64,000 nt of DNA, from the NCBI GenBank assembly GCA_024336345.1, contig JANFOG010000001.1, positions 2,480,001-2,544,000 of the forward strand. The letters run 5' to 3'. Below, one piece after another: positions 57,562-64,000 of this stretch. This DNA is from Mariannaea sp. PMI_226. Taxonomy: Eukaryota > Ascomycota > Sordariomycetes > Hypocreales > Nectriaceae. The first letter of the stretch is position 1. Each line of letters starts with the position of its first letter. The position numbers and the translations under genes were made by a program. Below the pieces are notes generated by a model, which saw nothing but the letters and a program-made list of their open reading frames with translations, did not search any database and was not told the DNA's origin.

Positions 57562-60129
57562 TGTAAAAGGCTGAAGCAATGGAATCCCCGGCCATGATGC
57601 TGTCCTGGTTCTTCATTGCCTTGTATTGGAATGATATTTGTCTCGTCATGGTAACCAATCGACGTCACTCGTAACCCAGGGCGCGTTAAGCATCAAATAA
57701 TGAATGTGAATATTTTGTCGGCAAATTACTTATAGTATAGACAAGTTGAAGATGGGATGTAGTTCTAAGCGAGCGTCCCACCATATGTTTTCATCGTGAA
57801 CTAGGCACACTGGCAAGCTATAGCTCACGATCTCTCTGCTCTGTATGTATGTATGTAGGTGATTTTGTGGTTTCTCACCACACGAGGGTCTCGCTGGTTG
57901 CGCATCGTTTTGGTTGACTGGCATGGCATAAATTCTTGGGTGCCTCGACATGTTGCGTCGTTGTTCATTGTTCGTTCGTTCTTTTCTTCGTTCGTCTCCC
58001 AGGTGTGAAACCCTCGTCGCTCACAGCTTGCATTTCCAGTTCCAAGGCCAAATGTCATGCCAGATATCTGCGAGCTCTTTCTCCCATCCCTATTGCGTTT
58101 TGAAGAGTAGGATTGCGCAGTGGCCAAGGTAGAAGTAGATGAAGTGCTTGGTCTCTGTGTGGTGCAAATCACGCCTTTGTTAGCCACAGGTTGTCATTCT
58201 ATCCATCTGGACCAAAGGCAAGCAAACAACTGCGAAGATGGTCATCATGAGAACTACATACCATGGGTCACGAAGCTGCCAAAGTTGCGGCCAACAATGC
58301 AGTGCCAGGTAGGTCCCTTGCGGTCATCGAACTGTTGACAGAGTATTGGGTCAGTTGGATGCAGTGGTTTACTTGTTCTGGAGTGGTACACGAACTGTTC
58401 GCTTGATGTGCTGGGCAATGTCCTGTGACAAGTGTGAGCCTAACCTGTCCCCGTGGTTTGTTGGATATCAAATTGGGCAGGGCAGGCAAACCTTCTCAAT
58501 GGTGTACTTGGCCATCGCATCCTGGGCTGTAGCCTCGTCAGCCTCATTTCATGGACAGGGGTGTCGGGAGTTTGGCAGTGCCAGGTGCTATTGACGTGGA
58601 TGCCCATAAATAACGTACCAACTTCAATGGCTTCCTGTTGCATATCGTCCGTCTTGTTGTTTCATTGTCAGCCGTCAATTCCCAGATGACCCTTTGTGCT
58701 ATTGCAGTTTACCATATCGGCGGATTTGATTTGAGCTAGGAAGCTTGGCCGTTAGCTGGCATGTCCTTTTCGACGCCTGATTGCATGGAGTATCCTCCCA
58801 CCTTCGAGCTTCTCCCGCGGGAATTGGTCGGCGTTCTGCTTTGTGTCGGCCATCGTGGATTAGATAGTAGGATGCAATGAGGCGGCTGCGTGGTTGTGGC
58901 GGTATTCGGCAGCTATGGGTTCTGGTTAGCCCAAGTGTCCACAGATCGTGTCAAGTACGTGAGGCAGAGGATTGTGATGAAGTCTCTCTCTCGTCCACTT
59001 ATTGTTGTGGCCGACAAGCTTCCCCTCGTTTGCAAGCTGATACGTACGGGTAGCGGTGCTGGGCCGTTGAAAGAAGGTGTCGTCGGCAAGGTTCTGCGTT
59101 GGTGCAATGGGATGCGGTTCGATGACGGTTGGCTAGTTAGGTCGTAAGTGCTATCCAAGGGACCCGGACGTCGCGAGTCGCGTGGTGGATTTGATGTTTG
59201 GCCGTTGGGGCATTAGTTCAGGGGACGTGCGTAAGGCAGGGAAGGCGTCGGCAGTTTGATTACGTTTCCAGCGGCTTACCCTACACCTTATCAAGGTTCA
59301 TGGGGATTTTGCATCTGATCTGGCGGATAATGTGCGTATTGTCGAACAACTAAATATTATTGATTGCATGTGATTTTTTTTAAGGTATTTTCATGCATCC
59401 TTGTTATTTTTACCTTGACTTTGTGTTGACTATTGAGGTCATTGTCGATAATTTATATAAAAAATGCAAGTGAAGGTCTAGTAATGGGTTCAGATGATTA
59501 TGAAACTCAAGCAAAGCAACATCGCCAAAGCCAAATACTACAATACACAATAGACCAAGAGATACACCATGTATTCTGACGTATGGTAATCAACATCTAC
59601 TGACAAGTCTTCATTTCCAAGGGTACAATTGAGTCATCGCCCCTTCAATTCTAGCGAACAGGAACATCTCGTCGTGTTAGGGTTCGAACAGTAGCAGAAC
59701 TATCTTCCAAAGCAGAAAACGGAAGTTTGTCGACAATTTGATAACTACCTGCAATGTATAAAATAAGCACAAACGGAGGCGTAATATGTTCGTTATGATG
59801 TTTGACCGATGCTCCATGTTGGCTAAACCTGACAAATCAAAGTTCGTATCCCAGCACAGACCGTGAAAGACATATGACACCCACCTGGGTGAACCTTTCA
59901 TTGCCATATCAAAAGTGAGAGATGCTGTAAGATTTGGAGTATAGCAGTCTTTGGTACTAGCTGCCCTCACTAAATGAGAGCTTCTGCCGAATAGCATGGG
60001 CAGAACGGAGGCTGGAAACATGGTAGGGACTGGCCCAATCATCTTGGGCCTATTGATTTATCACTATATATTGGCAGCTTATATGAAGTATACCGATCAT
60101 TCGGATTGCGTCCCGAGCTGAGACCAGAC

Positions 60130-60360
60130 GAACACAGACATCAGAAAAAGCTGCCGGGCTGCTTGCGAGCGTAAGAGCAAATGCGACGGAGACTGAATTG
60201 ACACTACGTTATATATCGGCGTGAGCTAAGCATCGAATCGCGATAACTGAAGCCACCACAGAAGCCTCTACTTAAGAAGACGGCTGATTATCTGTCCAGG
60301 CTAGAGTGTCTACTATTCCTTTATCCAAAGCTTGGTAGGCCATGGTTCGTAGCAAGATAG
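60130..60360 (+). pseudogene. Possible relic of a Zn2Cys6 transcription factor
   Basis: At 60143-60193 the plus strand reads RKSCRAACERKSKCDGD and then stops. This resembles the first half of a fungal binuclear zinc cluster, but the second cysteine is displaced by one residue and cysteines 4-6 are absent. About 70 bases downstream, after a possible acceptor at 60261, an open stretch reads KTADYLSRLECLLFLYPK. This is like the linker and dimerisation helix that follows such clusters. Stops at 60194 and 60358 and the missing cysteines argue for decay. It could also be chance. Confidence 0.3.
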
Positions 60361-60981
60361 AGATTGGACCAAGGACATTACAATTTTCGAAGGGAATCTT
60401 AGTCGAGGATGTAGCAAAATAACGACAGAATGATTAAAATCTCCACAACTTAAAAAGCTACTGACAACTTTCTAGTAAAGTAGTCGGGCTTTATCTTTAT
60501 CGATCTATTTGCCAACTCTGGTATGTTTGCTGTATGTCGGTTGGATGTCTCGTATACTTTAGACCAGCCCGAATGGCTAAGAGAACCCACCCACGTATGA
60601 TTTCGACATGAGATACAATAGGGCCGTCTCAAACTACTGGCTCCAAAGACGATCTTTCTTAGTCCAGAGTGTACGTAGGGAAACGACCGATTTCGGTTCA
60701 ATCTGAAGGGACAGACAGCATCGTCAAAGTAAAAAGCTACCATGGTGGAGTTTCTTGTCAGAACGATTGCAGTACGTACCTACCTACTATCCAGTGTAAC
60801 TGCGCAGCTCGCGCACAGACCATGTTTTCCATGTCTCCACCCTTAACGATAAGAAGGGAAAGAAACTTTTTTTTTTCTCTTCCTCTTCCTTCCTCAGAAG
60901 CGCGCTCACGTTGAGGATGCAACTCCATCACATTCTCCCACGGTGAAGCATTCACCTCAATTGGGAGTCGTCATATATATC
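60361..60981. promoter_or_regulatory. Upstream region of MRD1
   Basis: Contains GTACGTACCTACCTACT at about 60773-60789, a T9-10 run near 60869-60878 and CTTCCTC-type pyrimidines before the ATG at 60982. No gene seen. Confidence 0.5.
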
Positions 60982-63821
60982 ATGGCCTCCTCAAGAATCT
61001 TTGTCAAGGGCTTGCCGCCCAGTATTACCGAGCTCGATTTTCGGAAACACTTCTCCGCGAATGGCCGCGAAATCACCGATGTCAAGCTGATCCCCAAGCG
61101 TCGCATTGGTTATGTTGGCTACAAGACTGCAGATGACGCCTCCAAGGCAGTCAAATACTTCAACAGGTCTTACATTCGCATGTCTAAGGTTGCTGTCGAG
61201 ATAGCCAAACCTGTAAGTGACCGTCACACCATGTCTAGCTAAACTCCTACTGATGGAATGTTAGATATCTGACCCCGCCCTGGATCACAGCTTGAACGCT
61301 ATGCATTCCAGTCGTGGCGTCGCAGGATCAGACAATACCTCCAAGGGACTAGGACTTCCGGCTGAGAAGGAGTCGAGCTCCAAGAAACGGAAGCGAGACG
61401 AGCCAGATGTTGCGGACCCGAGACTACGCGAGTTCCTCCAGGTTATGAAACCTGGCCGCGAGGGTGCGCTTGATAGTGTTGCAGAGGCTGGACTCGGGGA
61501 CAGTTCCTCTATTATTCCTGCAACTGCTGTTCCTGAGGAGGAGAGTGACGACGAGTACGAACAAATCCCAGCTCCAAGGGAGAAGTTGCGCCGTATAGAT
61601 CCACCAGAAAAGGTCCAGCCCTCAACGATGCAACCATCCCAGCCGATGGACGTTGACACACCCCTCAGCGGTCAACCGTCAGCTGATAAGGAAACAGCTG
61701 AAGTGCTGGAGGAGTCGAAACAGGCCGATCTGGATCAGGCCGCGCCCGCAGCAACAGATGATGACTGGCTAAGATCGAGGACAAACCGGTTGCTAGACCT
61801 AGTTGACCCCGATGATCTGGAACGAATTCCAGTACCAGACACAACCACCACCGCCACCCGTCAGGGAGACGGGGGCAATGTTGACGACACACCCATTGTC
61901 AACACCTCTGCAGCAAAGGAGGTGGTGTCCCAGGATGATATCGCCGAGGAAGTGGCGGGTGACTCAACACCAGACGATGCAGTGGAAGCTATTCGTCGGA
62001 CGTCTCGGCTGTTTGTTCGCAATCTCTCATACAGTACAACTGAGGATGATCTTCGCGAGAGCTTTCAGAAGTTCGGAGACCTTGAAGAGGTACGCGTTAC
62101 TTTCCCCGTCTTTCCTTCTTCTTTCTTTCCTGGGTCCTTTGACTTTTGACCCGTGAATGGCAACGTGATGAACCCCAGATAGGGACAGCTGATAACCTGC
62201 TGAGAACCCTGGGCGAATATTTTAGTAGATGCTTCGATTGTCTGATATTGCCACCGTCTTGACATTGCCTTTGTCTTGTTTTCCAGTTGTCAATAAGAAT
62301 CAGGTCACTGACAATACTTACTAGGTCCATCTACCTACGAAGAGCTCGGGGACTAGCAAGGGATTTGCCCTGATTCTCTTCAAGGACCCATCCAGTGCGG
62401 TTGAAGCATTCCAAGCCATGGACGGGACAACGTTTCAGGGGCGACTTCTTCACATCATTCCTGCCAGCGCAAAGAGAGACACTGGCCTAGACGAGTTTGC
62501 CATCTCCAAGCTCCCCTTAAAGAAACAAAACATAATCAGAAAAAAAGCTGAAGCTGCAGCAACCACATTCAACTGGAATGCGCTTTACATGAGCCAGGAT
62601 GCAGTCAACGCGTCTGTTGCGGCTCGCCTTGGTGTTTCGAAATCTGAGATGCTGGACCCTACGTCTGCCGATGCCGCCATTAAACAAGCGATCGCTGAGA
62701 CCAGCGTCATTCAAGAGACCAAAGCCTATTTCGCCGCCAACGGGGTTGATTTGGAAGCCTTCAAGTCCCACAAGCGGGGCGACACAGCCATCTTGGTTAA
62801 GAACTTCCCGTACGGGACTACGATCGACGAACTTAGGAAACTTTTTGAGGAGACGGGTCCGGTACTGAGAGTTCTAATGCCTCCTAGTGGCACAATCGCT
62901 ATTGTCCACTTTGCGCAGCCTAACCACGCCAAATCCGCCTTTGGAAAGCTGGCGTACCGCCGGATCAAAGATAGCGTTCTCTTTTTGGAGAAGGCGCCTA
63001 AGGATATCTTTAAGGATGGCCAGATCGACCAAGTCGCAGCACTAAAAGATCGGCCGACAGCAGTTCAAAAGCTAAGTGTTAACGACTTGCTGTCACGCGG
63101 CGATAAGACGGAGGAGGACGTGGAAACGAGCACAATTTTTGTGCGCAATTTAAACTTCGCCACGACAACACCTAAATTGGCTGAAGCTTTTGAGTCCTTG
63201 GACGGATTTGTGTCCGCCAGAGTTAAGACTAAGATGGATCCCAAGAAGCCAGGTCAAACACTGAGCATGGGATTCGGCTTTGTAGAGTTCCGTTCAAAGG
63301 AACAAGCACAGGCGGCCCTAAAGGTCATGGATGGATATGTTTTAGATGATCATACTCTCGGGGCCAAGGCGTCTCACAAGGGCCATGATGCCGCTGAGGA
63401 GCGTCGACGTGAGGACAAGGCGAAGAAGGCTTCTGGTCAGAAGACTAAGATCATCATCAAGAATTTACCTTTCCAGGCCACCAAAAAGGACATCCGGACA
63501 CTATTCGGCACTTACGGCCAGCTCAGATCTGTGCGGGTCCCGAAGAAGGCTGACTATACCGCAAGAGGATTTGCATTTGCTGACTTTGTTACACCGCGCG
63601 AGGCCGAGAACGCACTAAATGCGCTGAAGGATACCCACCTGCTGGGTCGCAAACTGGTACTTGACTTTGCGGAGGCTGAGGCAGTTGATGCTGAGGAGGA
63701 GATTGCGAAGATGCAGAAAAAGGTTGGAAGACAGGTCAATAAAGTAGCCCTTCAACAATTGACTGGGAGAGGGAGACAAAGAGTTAATATTGGAGATAAC
63801 GAGGACGAATTCGAGGGCTAA
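60982..63821 (+). CDS. mrd1: Multiple RNA-binding domain protein 1 (Mrd1), pre-rRNA processing
   Basis: Three exons (60982-61212, 61265-62089, 62325-63821) give 850 residues. Five RRMs are visible. RRM1 is at 1-77 (RIFVKGLPPSITE... ) and RRM2 at about 326-405, split by intron 2 (LFVRNLSYSTTEDDL). RRM3 is at about 503-575 (AILVKNFPYGTTIDEL), RRM4 at about 620-705 (IFVRNLNFATTTPKL) and RRM5 at about 725-800 (KIIIKNLPFQATKKDI). An acidic, Ser-rich linker separates RRM1 and RRM2, as in all Mrd1 proteins. The C-terminus ends KKVGRQVNKVALQQLTGRGR. Mrd1 binds the 35S pre-rRNA and U3 in the small-subunit processome and is needed for early 18S cleavages. Intron 2 (62090-62324, 235 nt) is several times larger than its neighbours and appears to host a snoRNA. 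Confidence 0.96.
62159..62252 (+). ncRNA. Predicted intronic C/D box snoRNA in MRD1 intron 2
   Basis: The terminal stem GGCAA (62159-62163) pairs with TTGCC (62248-62252). Box C is GTGATGA (62165-62171), box D' CTGA (62189-62192) and box D CTGA (62242-62245). The 12 bases before D' (62177-62188, AGATAGGGACAG) are complementary to the conserved 25S rRNA segment CUGUCCCUAUCU. The 13 bases at 62227-62239 (AGATGCTTCGATT) match the conserved 25S segment AAUCGAACCAUCU with one mismatch. By the fifth-nucleotide rule these direct 2'-O-methylation at the C of CUGUC and the U of AAUCG. From memory they correspond to the sites served by snR64/SNORD74 and snR40. The C' box is degenerate and not located with confidence. 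Release from the debranched intron is expected. Confidence 0.75.
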
Positions 63822-64000
63822 AAAGCTCAATTCAATAATACTTTCTCTCTCTGAATCTCAAAGCCGAAAAAAAAAAACAAAGAACACTATACTCACAACT
63901 ACGCAAAGGAAGCTCGCAGAACACATCAAGTGACATGTATAAGAGAGAAGAAAGCCAAGCGCACGCACAGCAAGGCTGAAAAATACCCTCGTACACAGGG
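63822..64000 (+). other. MRD1 3' flank
   Basis: AATAATA and an A-run at about 63868-63877, with UTR-like sequence. No gene begins before the window ends. Confidence 0.6.

Larger units (their letters stand above)
45065..60120. other. 15-kb gene desert with scattered repeats
   Basis: No open frame here shows a recognisable protein pattern. The longest (55654-56265, 203 codons; 48127-48606, 159 codons) have irregular composition and no domain. Local features are GAGGAT repeats (45497-45525), G-rich blocks (50222-50245, 51201-51257) and a hairpin (52276-52305). A 13-bp triplicate lies at 52646-52684, a TA microsatellite at 57545-57561 and TGTA repeats at about 57842-57858. Pyrimidine-rich leader-like stretches occur near 55310-55400 and 56480-56780. 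Non-coding RNA genes or small multi-exon genes may be hidden here. Confidence 0.45.

Noticed and set aside
58976..59041. Second C/D box snoRNA candidate (GTGATGA ... CTGA)
   Set aside because: Box spacing is acceptable but the flanks show no terminal stem and I found no rRNA-complementary guide.
1..64000. 5S rRNA, U snRNA, CRISPR array, intact transposon
   Set aside because: Scanned for characteristic strings and repeats on both strands and saw none; a covariance-model search would be the decisive test.

Overview
The window is genomic DNA of a filamentous ascomycete (Pezizomycotina), most likely a Sordariomycete and plausibly Hypocreales. The evidence is short introns (about 47-235 nt) with GT..AG ends and CTAAC/CTGAC-like branch sites, a fungal-type eisosome protein, a polycomb-type KMT6/EZH2 methyltransferase, intron-containing tRNA genes dispersed among protein genes, and pyrimidine-rich leaders. 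Gene models are my own hand splicing; exon coordinates are given in each entry.

Left part (1-24.4 kb) is gene-rich. It holds an LSM-fold NatC auxiliary subunit (+), eisosome PIL1/LSP1 (-), the PRC2 catalytic subunit KMT6 (+), two inverted tRNA-Ser(GCU) genes, a BAP31/YET ER protein (+), a DUF1479 protein whose predicted metal ligands are altered (-), a HhH-GPD-like protein (-), a BBE/VAO flavin oxidase (-), a ZNF706-like mini zinc finger (+), a 2-oxoglutarate/Fe(II) dioxygenase (-), and a divergent pair of growth genes: UTP17/NAN1 (-) and RPB10 (+).

The middle (24.4-45 kb) is sparse. A 7-kb gene-free stretch ends in a long pyrimidine-rich leader to a conserved-looking 724-aa protein of unknown function (+). 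This gene converges on a glutamine-rich putative transcription regulator (-). An EFM2-like protein-lysine methyltransferase (-) and an ELL-type Pol II elongation factor (-) follow.

The right part (45-61 kb) is a 16-kb stretch with no gene I can support. It has small repeats, G-rich blocks and a possible Zn2Cys6 regulator relic. MRD1 (+), a five-RRM pre-rRNA processing factor, closes the window. Its large second intron contains what looks like a complete C/D box snoRNA with two credible 25S rRNA guides, the strongest non-coding discovery here. Ribosome production is the one visible theme: UTP17, RPB10, MRD1 and its intronic snoRNA. No metabolic cluster, intact transposon, CRISPR array or virus-like gene was seen.
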